From the IMG/VR virus record IMGVR_UViG_3300025832_000013, positions 1-49,576 of that record: 49,576 bases of DNA. The stretch is one strand, 5' to 3'. The notes under the pieces were generated by a model. The model made no database searches. It was not told where the DNA came from and worked only from the letters and a program-made list of their open reading frames with translations. This DNA is from a virus. A program made the position numbers and the translations under genes. Every line of letters begins with the position of its first letter. Within the stretch, counting starts at the first letter, position 1. Below, piece by piece: positions 15,501 to 23,792 of this stretch.

Positions 15501-16802
15501 TCTAATAGAATTTTTGGCTCTTGGGATACTTCTGTTAGTAAAAGAATTGTTGGTTTTGCTGTTTCAAGCGTAAATACTTTAGTATTACAGGTTTCTAATG
15601 ATGGTACAAATTTTGAACAAAGATATTCAACGTCCACTATTAGTACTAACTCATGGACTCACGTGGTTGCTACATTTTCAAATGGTAATGTTAACTTCTA
15701 TATTAATGGAAGTATAGAGACACCATCTAGTACAACAATAACTCAATTGTATAATGTTTCAAGTGATTATTTTATAGGAGCCTTAAAAAGTTCAGAAACA
15801 ACACCTATGAATGGCAACATAGACGAAACATCTATATTTAACACTGAACTAACTTCAGCTCAAGTATTAGAAATATATAATAATGGTAGACCAAAAGATT
15901 TAACTACTTTCTCTGGAACTGCACCTACTAACTGGTGGAGACTTGGTGAAAATGCTTATTTTAATGATGTTCCAGCTTTTATTGTCCCTAACTCAATATC
16001 TGGAGCACCTAATGGAACTGGATCTGGTAGTATTACTACAATGATTTCAGCTGATGCACCTGGAACTTATGCAAATGGTATAGGAACAAATTTAGACATC
16101 TTAGATCGTGTAGGAGACGCTCCTTTATCAACTTCTAACTCTCAGAGTTATAACATGATTCCAAGTGATATTAGCCCTTATGTACCTCAATATGTAGGAG
16201 ATCAAATAGCTAATAATTTTAGTATGACATTTGACGGGGTAAATGATTATTTTAATGCTGGCAACCCAACTGAGTTACAAATTACTGGAGAATTAAGCAT
16301 TTCATTATGGTTTAAAACAAGTACTACTCCAGCAACAAGCGGTTATTTAATTTCTAAAGGAGTAAGTCCTTATACAAGTAGAAATTTTGCTATTTGGTTT
16401 AGTAACAATAATACTGTAAGAGCTGCAGTAAATGGAGTTTCTGGTTTAGTAACTTCTCCAGCAAGTAATTATAATGATGATAATTGGCATCATTGTGTTT
16501 TTACTTTTACACCAAGTACTTCTACAATTTTATATATTGATGGTAGTGCGGTTGTTACAAACACAACAAGTATACCATCTGCAATCACCAATAACACAAG
16601 CAATCTTGAAATAGGTAAAAATGTTTCTGAATATTTCACTGGTGAAATAGACGAAGTAGCAATATTCGATACAGCTTTAAATGCTGGACAAATTTATAAT
16701 GATATTTACCAACCTACTGCAACAGGAACTAACCAAACAGCAGATTTCGTAAATAATCCAAACTTACCTAATCCGGTAGCTTGGTACAGAATGGGAGATT
16801 AA
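12534..16802 (+). CDS. Giant LamG-repeat adhesin/fibre (1422 aa, about six LamG units)
   Basis: About six LamG units start near residues 32, 250, 449, 677, 951 and 1228. Each has the order (Y/T)xLDFxGxxxxI, a W-containing strand, WxHxVxxxxGxxxxxYxDG, IDExAIFxxAL and a WWKLD-type linker. The linkers contain near-identical DNA (TGGTGGAAACTA types), a sign of internal duplication. The start MSAKYKSPSFLLPNEL resembles the start of the next gene (MSTKFLSPGWRMP), so both probably share an attachment module. The probable role is multivalent binding to host surface glycans or to other virion fibres. There is no signal peptide or anchor. It ends with AWYRMGD. Confidence 0.88.
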   Translation: MSAKYKSPSFLLPNELNTSANTANDTGINSLYSMDFGGAGSSQKIDVGILPMNGDAEYSISIWFYYFKPGGSVPAMQMFGNRDTSNSYKGVGFEFGNAVAGGGVPVSYFYFNSTAGSGAASITIPAGTFNANAWNHLCITKDLTTVNAYVNNQSPISVSSTKVFSSTASFKIGTDVNLYYNNKIDEVAIFNRALDSTEISSLWNNGSPSNLMASNLNPLAYYPLGEQAQMQGYLGNEASSEWQFPNGVLQDYVMDFDGADDIDTKLTIDSTYSALTISAWVNFNNLTSFSAVLGQWRNNSFPNSTVLLYLDNTSKIQVLFSSGSNYVRAGLNTTLQTNRWYNLIVLWDGSTVKLYIDGSVQSTTGSLSSLNNSDVTLKIGCYNNQTGNGTTNNIDGQISNVAIWNTDQSTNIANIYNNGSPQTSYTVTPQNWWKLNATSVYTPSAPNYTTALDFGGSQSVDTNYTGLDGLSKATISLWVKPDVASANGTIFNARDGSAVGMNCQFFTSKTYLYFTGSINVISANYTPPFSDNLWANLVIVFDGTLTGNDRIKLYANGETKVIDTYNGTIPAVLPTSSTSLKIAESFNGQVSNFAIFNSALTSSQVSTLFNFGTPETNISFSPQAWWKLDNTTTGIQDSSGNGNNGTNNGATDISSGVAVTPSWKIPNALTIPTINYTTALDFPGSSDYIDYGNPSNLNIDENITVSAWFKNNGTTGQQIISKGVYTGETGSGFPYEIQVRSNGGIAWQYYGTNTQGSTSGRRVYILSPTTGASAVDYRDNTWHHVVGTKNGVNSKLYIDGVLITDVSGGGSERDYMVTNTSPVRIGANSSGTGEFTGEISNVAIWDSALTDGGVSVGSVAGGQIAGLYNSGQPQTSMSYSPLSWWKLDNVTTGIQDSGSASNNGTIVGQVTKATSDVTSPGFNIPVNGVSTTLPSTALQQSDLQFDSPYSNYSLSFDGTGDNINVGNIQSLQGSSNFSISAWINLSASFSNRIFGSWDTSVSKRIVGFAVSSVNTLVLQVSNDGTNFEQRYSTSTISTNSWTHVVATFSNGNVNFYINGSIETPSSTTITQLYNVSSDYFIGALKSSETTPMNGNIDETSIFNTELTSAQVLEIYNNGRPKDLTTFSGTAPTNWWRLGENAYFNDVPAFIVPNSISGAPNGTGSGSITTMISADAPGTYANGIGTNLDILDRVGDAPLSTSNSQSYNMIPSDISPYVPQYVGDQIANNFSMTFDGVNDYFNAGNPTELQITGELSISLWFKTSTTPATSGYLISKGVSPYTSRNFAIWFSNNNTVRAAVNGVSGLVTSPASNYNDDNWHHCVFTFTPSTSTILYIDGSAVVTNTTSIPSAITNNTSNLEIGKNVSEYFTGEIDEVAIFDTALNAGQIYNDIYQPTATGTNQTADFVNNPNLPNPVAWYRMGD

Positions 16803-16814
16803 TAAAATAAAAAT

Positions 16815-19800
16815 ATGAGTACAAAGTTTTTAAGTCCAGGCTGGCGAATGCCAAGAAATGCTAATCAGAGTAAAAGTTCTAATTATAGTTTAGATTTTGG
16901 TGGGAGTAATCAGTACATAAGCTCAAGTCCTACTCTTAGTGGCTTAACAGATGTAACTGTTAGTTGCTGGGCAAAATTTGAAAATATAAACAACAATGAC
17001 TTTCAATATGTTCTCATTGCTTATAACACTAGCCAATCAGGTAGTTATAGAGTAGGGATAGGTATGATAAAAAGCGACTACTCCACAGTTTCTGATAGAT
17101 ATAAACTATACACAATAGATGGCTCTAACTTAAACATTTCAAGCTTTGTAGTTTCACAAGATGTTTGGTATAATATTGTAGTTACTCAATCGGGTACTGT
17201 AAGAAAACTATTTGTAAATGGAGATTTAATAAGTACTTTTACGGGGGTACCATCATTGAACTTAGGGAACAACCTTGAAATCGGTAGATTTTCAAACAAT
17301 AATCATTATTTTCCAGGCAAGATAAATTCTGTATCCATTTTTGACTACGCTCTTTCTTCAAGCCAAGTAACAACTCTTTGGGGCGGTGGAACATCCGTCT
17401 CAAACCCAATGGCCTTACCAAGTTCTCCTATCGCTTATTATCCTTTAGGAGGATCAGCCGGAGCTTTTCAAACTCCAGTTAACAATAACGATAAATGGCT
17501 GATAGAAAACAATGCTATTGGAGATTATGTTTTTGATTTTGAACAATCATCTTCACAAAATATTGATATAGGAAGTTCTACATTATTTGATTCAACTTCA
17601 GCTTTTTCTTTTTCTACTTGGTGTAAATTAGAATCTTATGATAATAGTTTTCCAGCATTTATAAGATTAAAAACAGACCAATCAACAGGTTTTATAATGG
17701 GGTTTTCTAATAGTGCTACATATTATGGTGTGTGGTTTGGCAGTAGTAGTAACTTTTTAACTGCTAGAACAGCAGGGGACATATCAGCAGATTTATTAGG
17801 GGTTTGGAAACATATTAGTTTAGTTTATGATGGTGTAGACAGAACAGCAATTTCAAGTTATAGTTTATATATCAATGGAGTTCCTCAATCTTTAGTATCT
17901 TCTGGCTCTTTTGGTGCTACACCTAATACAAACTTAATAGGTCAAGGAAATACAGCATCAACATTTTGGGATGGTGAAATTAGTAACACCCAAATTTGGA
18001 ATACAAATCTTTCTTCATCAGAAATAACAACTCTTTATAACTACGGCTCACCAATAAGAACTTTAGCTAATATACCTCAAAACTCTAATCTAAAAGCTTG
18101 GTATAAACTCGATGCAAGTGAGGTTTATAATAGTACAACTACAGAGTGGGAAGTGAATAATGCTCAAAGCGCTTATCAATCTTCTTTAAATTTTAGTCCT
18201 AGAAGTTCTTCTAATAGAGTTAATTTACCAAGTATTAACCTAGGAACTGTAAATAGTATTTCTTTTTGGTGTAGAAGATTAGATAATTTATCTCATAAAG
18301 TTTTAGGATCTCCTACTGGTAGTCAAAATGATCCTGGTATATTTGCATATCTTGGAACAAATGTAGCATATTTAAGTTTTGGAGATGGCGTAAATAATTA
18401 TTCTAAATATTTTCAAGCAAATGATCCTAATTATACATTACTTAGATCTGACGATTGGATTCATTTTTTAATAGTAAGAAACGGAAACACAAGCCCTAAT
18501 GCAATGACTTTATATATAAATGAACAAGCTATTACATCGTTTACTACTTCCCCTACTTTATCTAATGATACTATATTAAATACTATTGGAGCTGGCGGTA
18601 TAACTGGACACCAAAATAGTGCAAATTGTGATATTTCTAACTTATCTATTTTTAATTCTGCTTTAGGTTCGACAGATGCTAATTCTTTATACAACAGCGG
18701 GTCTCCATTATCAGATATGAGTTCTTTTAGTTCTTTGGTTTCTTGGTGGAAATTAAACAACACCACTACAGGTGTTGAAGATTCAAAAGGATCTAATGAC
18801 GGAACTAATAACGGAGCTACTGAAGTATACGGCTCAGTATCTACACTAAATGGCGAAAGCTCAGGAATGTCTCAAGCAAACCTTGTTCAAAGTGACTTAC
18901 AAACAGTTGCGCCTTATAGTAAATACGCTATGAGCTTTGATGCTGCTGGAACAGATAGAATAAATTTTGGAAATCCTACTAATTTACAAATAACAAGCTC
19001 TTTTAGTGTATCTGTTTGGATAAATCAAACACCAGCAACAGACCACGCAACTGTTATTTCTAAAGATGCTTTTTCAACAACAAGATGCTGGGGGTTAAAA
19101 AGCAGTAGAGCTCCTACAAGTAATTTTGTAATGTTTTATCTTTTTGACCCAAATAATAATGCTTTTACTGTAGAAAGTAATATAAGAGTAGATGATGGAA
19201 AATGGCATCATTTAACTGCTGTTTATGAAGCTGGAAATTCAGTAAAAATATATGTTGATGGTAGTTTAAACAATACAAACTCTACAAGTATTCCATCTTC
19301 AATAGCAAATAAAAACGCAGATATAATTTTAGGTGAAGCTCATACTTCAGGATATTATGAATTTGGTGGTTCTATTTCTAACTGCTCAATTTGGAATACA
19401 GCATTAACTTCTGTACAAGTAACAGAAATTTACAACGAAGGTCTTCCTAGTAATTTAAATTCTCACTCTGCATATTCTAATCTAGTTTCTTGGTGGCAGT
19501 TAGGTGAAAATAGTTCTTTTGATGGAAATAATTGGATTGTAGCTGATGAAAAAGGTAGCAACAATGGAGATGGTCAAAATATGGGTGTAGACGCTTTAGT
19601 AAACGGTGTAGGTACAACAGCTAATGGAGTATCAAGCGGAATGTTAGAAGGTAGTTTAGTAGGTGACGCGCCATATAGTACAGCTAATACATTATCAAGT
19701 GGGATGAGTGTTGTATCAAGAGTTTCTGGAGTTAGTGACGCTACAATAACAACTGGAGGAACTGGATATTCCACTGGAACTAATATTGCAACAACGGGTG

Positions 19801-19967
19801 GTAGTGGTACAAATTGTACAATTAATATAACTACTGTTTCTGGAGGAGCTATAACTGCAATAACTATAAATAGTGGTGGTAATAATTATCTAATAGGAGA
19901 TGTTCTCACGGTGTCAGGTGGAAATGGCAATGCTACAATAACAGTTTCAGGTCTTAACACTCCGTAA
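16815..19967 (+). CDS. LamG-repeat adhesin/fibre (1050 aa, about four LamG units)
   Basis: Four LamG units begin near residues 23, 237, 455 and 703, each with the core strands and a WWKLN/WWQLG-type linker as in the preceding protein. The N-terminus MSTKFLSPGWRMP matches the type of its neighbour. The last ~90 residues are different: a Gly/Thr-rich beta segment with TGGTGYSTGTNIATTGGSGT and SGGNNYLIGDVLTVSGG, a repeat known from phage and surface proteins, likely forming a tip or trimerisation part. This tail has no equivalent in the 1422-aa protein, so the two may form different fibre tips. Confidence 0.87.
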   Translation: MSTKFLSPGWRMPRNANQSKSSNYSLDFGGSNQYISSSPTLSGLTDVTVSCWAKFENINNNDFQYVLIAYNTSQSGSYRVGIGMIKSDYSTVSDRYKLYTIDGSNLNISSFVVSQDVWYNIVVTQSGTVRKLFVNGDLISTFTGVPSLNLGNNLEIGRFSNNNHYFPGKINSVSIFDYALSSSQVTTLWGGGTSVSNPMALPSSPIAYYPLGGSAGAFQTPVNNNDKWLIENNAIGDYVFDFEQSSSQNIDIGSSTLFDSTSAFSFSTWCKLESYDNSFPAFIRLKTDQSTGFIMGFSNSATYYGVWFGSSSNFLTARTAGDISADLLGVWKHISLVYDGVDRTAISSYSLYINGVPQSLVSSGSFGATPNTNLIGQGNTASTFWDGEISNTQIWNTNLSSSEITTLYNYGSPIRTLANIPQNSNLKAWYKLDASEVYNSTTTEWEVNNAQSAYQSSLNFSPRSSSNRVNLPSINLGTVNSISFWCRRLDNLSHKVLGSPTGSQNDPGIFAYLGTNVAYLSFGDGVNNYSKYFQANDPNYTLLRSDDWIHFLIVRNGNTSPNAMTLYINEQAITSFTTSPTLSNDTILNTIGAGGITGHQNSANCDISNLSIFNSALGSTDANSLYNSGSPLSDMSSFSSLVSWWKLNNTTTGVEDSKGSNDGTNNGATEVYGSVSTLNGESSGMSQANLVQSDLQTVAPYSKYAMSFDAAGTDRINFGNPTNLQITSSFSVSVWINQTPATDHATVISKDAFSTTRCWGLKSSRAPTSNFVMFYLFDPNNNAFTVESNIRVDDGKWHHLTAVYEAGNSVKIYVDGSLNNTNSTSIPSSIANKNADIILGEAHTSGYYEFGGSISNCSIWNTALTSVQVTEIYNEGLPSNLNSHSAYSNLVSWWQLGENSSFDGNNWIVADEKGSNNGDGQNMGVDALVNGVGTTANGVSSGMLEGSLVGDAPYSTANTLSSGMSVVSRVSGVSDATITTGGTGYSTGTNIATTGGSGTNCTINITTVSGGAITAITINSGGNNYLIGDVLTVSGGNGNATITVSGLNTP

Positions 19968-20027
19968 AAAAGAATTAAAACAAGTAAATATATAAATAAC
20001 AAGTAATTAACAAATAACAATTAAACA

Positions 20028-20279
20028 ATGGCAACAACTTATGTAGTAATTAACTTATCTGATACAAACTCTGTTTTGTTCAGTCAAGTAAACCAATCTT
20101 CTGCTCAAACAATGAGAAGAAACGTGGCGAATACGCAAGGTGTTTTGTCTTTCCAGGTAGAGCCTAGCTTTATTACAAACGGTTCGTTGACGCCTGTTGG
20201 GACTTACACCCATGAAGAGATACTAGTTTTACTAGCTACTCCAGAATGGACACCTGCTGAACCAGGACCAGGAGAATAA
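20028..20279 (+). CDS. Small hypothetical protein (83 aa)
   Basis: The sequence looks like a small beta-rich protein (TYVVINLSDTNSVLFSQVNQ, then GVLSFQVEPSF) with an acidic Pro/Glu tail. I do not recognise the family. It follows a 60-bp A/C/T-rich gap after the LamG genes with no Shine-Dalgarno sequence, so it may begin a new transcript leading to the packaging genes. No membrane segment or cysteine. Confidence 0.65.
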   Translation: MATTYVVINLSDTNSVLFSQVNQSSAQTMRRNVANTQGVLSFQVEPSFITNGSLTPVGTYTHEEILVLLATPEWTPAEPGPGE

Positions 20280-20309
20280 CAAAACAAACAAACAATCAAA
20301 TCAAATCAA

Positions 20310-20558
20310 ATGAAAATCAAAGAAGAAGAATTAAAATTAATTCAAGAACAACAAAAGAAACTTAACGAATTAGTTAACAACATCGGATTATTAGAAAGCC
20401 AAAAGCATGGACTACTTCATGAAATAGCTGGTGTTAATAAAGAAGTTGAAGATTATAAGGAAGTATTAGAAGCTGAATATGGCGCTATTAATATTGATCT
20501 TGAAGATGGTACTTACACTGAGATAAAAGAAAATGTCGAAGGTAATAAGGAAGATTAG
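20310..20558 (+). CDS. Coiled-coil small protein (82 aa)
   Basis: Residues 1-55 form a continuous heptad-type helix rich in Glu, Lys, Leu and Gln (KEEELKLIQEQQKKLNELV onward, with QKHGLLHEIAG). A short acidic end follows with AINIDLEDGTY. I have the impression of similar coiled-coil proteins near packaging genes in marine phages, but the role is unknown. The 30-bp leader is made only of A, C and T (repeats of AAAC and AATCA) with no Shine-Dalgarno. The 3' end overlaps the next gene by 26 bp. Confidence 0.7.
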   Translation: MKIKEEELKLIQEQQKKLNELVNNIGLLESQKHGLLHEIAGVNKEVEDYKEVLEAEYGAINIDLEDGTYTEIKENVEGNKED

Positions 20559-20760
20559 TATAGGTTCTGACTATAAGAACGATGCAATGCATTATTCAAC
20601 TGGTCAGGAAGTATATGGTGGACATACTATTAGCGATATTCTTTTTGAAGACAAAGACCAATCATATAATATTTTTATAACTAAAAATAATGAAGTCTTA
20701 CCTTGGAAAAAGTTTAATGCTAATATGTCAATATCTGTAGAGTATGATCTTAAGTATTAA
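20533..20760 (+). CDS. Small hypothetical protein (75 aa)
   Basis: Compact mixed alpha/beta sequence with MHYSTGQEVYGGHTISDILF and a Trp-containing VLPWKKFNANMSISVEYDL end. I do not recognise a domain. It overlaps the coiled-coil gene by 26 bp in another frame, and its stop is fused to the next start (TAATG), which makes it a firm member of this operon. It is probably a late or packaging-associated accessory protein. Confidence 0.65.
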   Translation: MSKVIRKISIGSDYKNDAMHYSTGQEVYGGHTISDILFEDKDQSYNIFITKNNEVLPWKKFNANMSISVEYDLKY

Positions 20761-21353
20761 TGCAAAGCTTATATTATTTTATTGTCAAACCTTTAAACGA
20801 TAGGTATGACAATACAAGAAGAGTTGCTGATACTGATCTTATTATCAACAGCGGCATTGAAGACCATAGATTTATTAGTAAAAAGGCTGTAGTAGTTCAA
20901 ACTCCTGCAGCTTATGCTACTAAAATAAATATAGGAGATGAATTATATATTCACCATAATATATTTAGAAGATGGTATGATCAAAAAGGTAAAGAACGAA
21001 ATAGTTCAACTCATTTCAAAGATGATCTTTATTTTGTTTCTCCTGAACAAATCTATATGTATAATTTAAAAACACATTTAGATTATTGCTTTATAAAACC
21101 ACTTAAAAACCAAAGTGTTTTAGAGAATAGAAAAGAACAACCTAACGTTGGAATAGTAAAATATTCTAACAAGTCCTTAGAAGCTCTTAAAATAACACCT
21201 GGAACCCTTATTACGTTTACACCTAACTCTGAGTTTGAGTTTATTATAGAAGGTGAACGACTTTATTGTATGAAATCTAATGATATAGCTTTAACTCATG
21301 AATACCAAGGAAACGAAGAAGAAAATAATCCAAGCTGGGCAAAAAGCAGTTGA
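20760..21353 (+). CDS. Tandem GroES-like fold protein (197 aa)
   Basis: Two halves each follow the GroES barrel pattern. Half one (about 3-107) has YYFIVKPLNDRYD, a middle loop LIINSGIEDHRF, KINIGDELYIHHNIF and DDLYFVSPEQIYMY. Half two (about 109-190) has YCFIKPLKN, GIVKYSN, ITPGTLITFTPNSEFEFIIEG and ERLYCMKSNDIAL. These mirror KPLxDR, xGIxL, GDxVxF and xDIxA of GroES. If true, it could be a second co-chaperonin or a structural barrel protein derived from one. It lies just upstream of the terminase genes, 16 kb from groEL/groES. Translation is TAATG-coupled to the previous gene. The fold is inferred by pattern, not by search. Confidence 0.6.
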   Translation: MQSLYYFIVKPLNDRYDNTRRVADTDLIINSGIEDHRFISKKAVVVQTPAAYATKINIGDELYIHHNIFRRWYDQKGKERNSSTHFKDDLYFVSPEQIYMYNLKTHLDYCFIKPLKNQSVLENRKEQPNVGIVKYSNKSLEALKITPGTLITFTPNSEFEFIIEGERLYCMKSNDIALTHEYQGNEEENNPSWAKSS

Positions 21354-21573
21354 GGAATTAATTAAGGTAGCAAAAGAAAAGATTGTTGACTCAGACGATG
21401 ACGTAAGCGCTGATAGATTAAAGAATGCTGCCGCAACAAAGAAACTAGCTATATTCGATGCTTTTGAAATACTTAATCGTATTCAAATAGAAGAAGATAT
21501 ACTAAATGAAAAACCTAAGGAAGTTAAAGTACAAAAAACATTTAAAGGTTTTGCAGAAGGGAGAAGTAAGTGA
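21298..21573 (+). CDS. Candidate small terminase subunit (91 aa)
   Basis: Helical, charged protein: KKIIQAGQKAVEELIKVAKE, an acidic DSDDD, then a long helix AAATKKLAIFDAFEILNRIQ. The position directly before the large terminase, with a four-base GTGA overlap, is that of a small terminase subunit, which recognises phage DNA and regulates packaging. The length is short for the family, but the helix arrangement is compatible with its oligomerisation core. A DNA-binding helix-turn-helix is not obvious, so the call rests mainly on context. It overlaps the upstream gene by 56 bp. Confidence 0.5.
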   Translation: MNTKETKKKIIQAGQKAVEELIKVAKEKIVDSDDDVSADRLKNAAATKKLAIFDAFEILNRIQIEEDILNEKPKEVKVQKTFKGFAEGRSK

Positions 21574-23792
21574 GTTACGAACAAACCCTTTGGAAAGAAA
21601 TTAAGGACGTTGTAAATCCTAAGATATTAGCTAAAAACAATAGATTTAAAAAATGGGATTATGGTTATAATTCTGATTATGATTTTATAGTAATAAGTAA
21701 AACAGGTAAAATTGGACAAATCATTGAAATACAGGATCTCAGGATTGCTTTACCAGCAGCAAATGAACCGTTTAAACGAAGTAAAGAAAAAGCGGAACAA
21801 TACTGGGAAAAAGCCGAATATCCAAAAGAATTAAGTAGAATTAAAAGTAGGTTTGACTGGGAGGAATATCCAGCTGAATTTAAAGAAAAGTGGTACGATT
21901 ATATTGATAATGAATTTACTAGACGAGAACAAGGATTTCACTTTTATAACAATGGTACTTCTACTTACATTACTGGTACTCATTACATGTACTTGCAATG
22001 GTCAAAGATCGACATTGGAGCGCCAGACTTTAGAGAAGCAAATAGACTCTTCTTTATATTTTGGGAAGCATGTAAAGCAGATACAAGATGTTACGGAATG
22101 TGCTATCTTAAAAACAGACGATCTGGATTTTCTTTTATGTCGTCAGCAGAGCTTGTCAATCAAGCTACAATATCTTCTGATGCTAGGTTTGGAATACTTT
22201 CCAAGTCTGGAGCAGATGCCAAGAAAATGTTCACAGATAAAGTTGTCCCAATATCAGTCAACTACCCGTTCTTTTTTAAACCCATTCAAGATGGTATGGA
22301 CAGGCCAAAGACTGAACTGGCATATCGTGTTCCGGCATCAAAGCTTACTAGAAGAAAGCTTGAGTCGAATGAACAGCTTAGGGAACTAGATGGTCTTGAT
22401 ACAACTATTGACTGGAAAAACACAGGTGATAACTCTTATGATGGTGAAAAGCTAAAACTATTAGCTCATGATGAAAGTGGTAAGTGGGAAAGACCTGATA
22501 ATATATTAAATAACTGGAGAGTTACAAAAACTACATTACGTCTAGGATCAAGAATCGTAGGTAAATGTATGATGGGCTCAACTTCAAATGCTTTAGATAA
22601 AGGTGGAGACAATTTCAAAAAATTATACTACAATTCAAACGTTAATAAAAGAAATCGAAACGGACAAACATCTTCTGGACTCTATAGCTTGTTCATTCCT
22701 ATGGAATGGAACTATGAAGGATTCATCGATACTTATGGATTACCTGTCTTCGTTAGAAGTAAAAATACAGTCAAAGGAGTTGATGGTTATGAAATTACAA
22801 CAGGAGTTATTGAAAACTGGGAAAACGAAGTCGACGGCTTAAGAGAAGACCCTGATGGTTTAAATGAATACTATCGTCAGTTTCCAAGAACTGAAGCACA
22901 TGCTTTCAGAGACGAAACAAAAGATAGTTTATTTAACTTAACTAAGATATACGAACAAATTGATTATAATGCTGAACTTAATAATTCAGCAGCTGTTACA
23001 GTAGGTAGCTTTCAGTGGGAAAATGGTATTAAAGATTCAAGGGTTATATTTAATCCAAATAGAAATGGTAGGTTCCAAATAAGCTGGGTACCACCTAAAA
23101 GCTTGCAAAATCGAGTGATACTAAAGAATAACGGTAAATATCCTGGAAACGAACACGTTGGTGCTTTTGGTCTTGATAGTTATGATATATCAGGAACTGT
23201 TGATGGTAAAGGTTCTAATGGAGCTTTACACGGACTTACAAAGTTTTCAATGGAAGATGCACCACCTAATCATTTCTTTTTAGAATATATATCAAGACCT
23301 CAAACAGCTGAAATATTTTTTGAAGATGTATTAATGGCTATGGTATTTTATGGTATGCCTATATTAGCTGAAAATAACAAACCTAGGTTTTTATATTATT
23401 TAAAACGAAGAGGTTATAGAGGTTATTCTATGAATCGTCCTGATAAAGTTTGGAATAAGCTATCAACTACTGAAAAAGAAATAGGTGGAATACCTAACTC
23501 AAGTGAAGATATTAAGCAAGCACATGCTGCTGCTATAGAATCTTATATAGAAACTTATGTAGGATTAAAAGAAGATGGCTACGGTGACATGTACCATCAA
23601 AAGACATTAGAAGATTGGTCTAAGTTCAATATTAACAATAGAACAAAGCACGATGCTTCGATAAGTTCAGGTTTAGCTATTATGGCTTGTAATAAAAATA
23701 GATACACGCCAGTCAATAAAAGACAAACAAAATCTGTAGCTTTAGGTATTAAAAGATATGATAACACGGGTTATAATTCAAAAATAAAATAG
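21570..23792 (+). CDS. terL: Terminase large subunit (TerL)
   Basis: DNA-packaging motor with ATPase and nuclease domains. The Walker A region is unusual: CYLKNRRSGFSFM (178-190) in place of GxGKT, a form seen in some phage terminases. Walker B and catalytic acid are LLAHDESGKW (D301/E302). The coupling motif is MGSTSN (335-340). A nuclease-domain acidic strand is AFGLDSYDISG (D536, D539). It is 740 residues, long for TerL, with ~170 residues before Walker A. The start is GTG at 21570, overlapping the previous TGA; no better ATG exists upstream in frame. The portal gene follows immediately. Confidence 0.88.
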   Translation: MSYEQTLWKEIKDVVNPKILAKNNRFKKWDYGYNSDYDFIVISKTGKIGQIIEIQDLRIALPAANEPFKRSKEKAEQYWEKAEYPKELSRIKSRFDWEEYPAEFKEKWYDYIDNEFTRREQGFHFYNNGTSTYITGTHYMYLQWSKIDIGAPDFREANRLFFIFWEACKADTRCYGMCYLKNRRSGFSFMSSAELVNQATISSDARFGILSKSGADAKKMFTDKVVPISVNYPFFFKPIQDGMDRPKTELAYRVPASKLTRRKLESNEQLRELDGLDTTIDWKNTGDNSYDGEKLKLLAHDESGKWERPDNILNNWRVTKTTLRLGSRIVGKCMMGSTSNALDKGGDNFKKLYYNSNVNKRNRNGQTSSGLYSLFIPMEWNYEGFIDTYGLPVFVRSKNTVKGVDGYEITTGVIENWENEVDGLREDPDGLNEYYRQFPRTEAHAFRDETKDSLFNLTKIYEQIDYNAELNNSAAVTVGSFQWENGIKDSRVIFNPNRNGRFQISWVPPKSLQNRVILKNNGKYPGNEHVGAFGLDSYDISGTVDGKGSNGALHGLTKFSMEDAPPNHFFLEYISRPQTAEIFFEDVLMAMVFYGMPILAENNKPRFLYYLKRRGYRGYSMNRPDKVWNKLSTTEKEIGGIPNSSEDIKQAHAAAIESYIETYVGLKEDGYGDMYHQKTLEDWSKFNINNRTKHDASISSGLAIMACNKNRYTPVNKRQTKSVALGIKRYDNTGYNSKIK

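Noticed and set aside
11843-19967. LamG DNA repeats as CRISPR, transposon or diversity-generating retroelement target
   Set aside because: Repeats are long, coding and in frame; there is no spacer structure, transposase or reverse transcriptase in the window.
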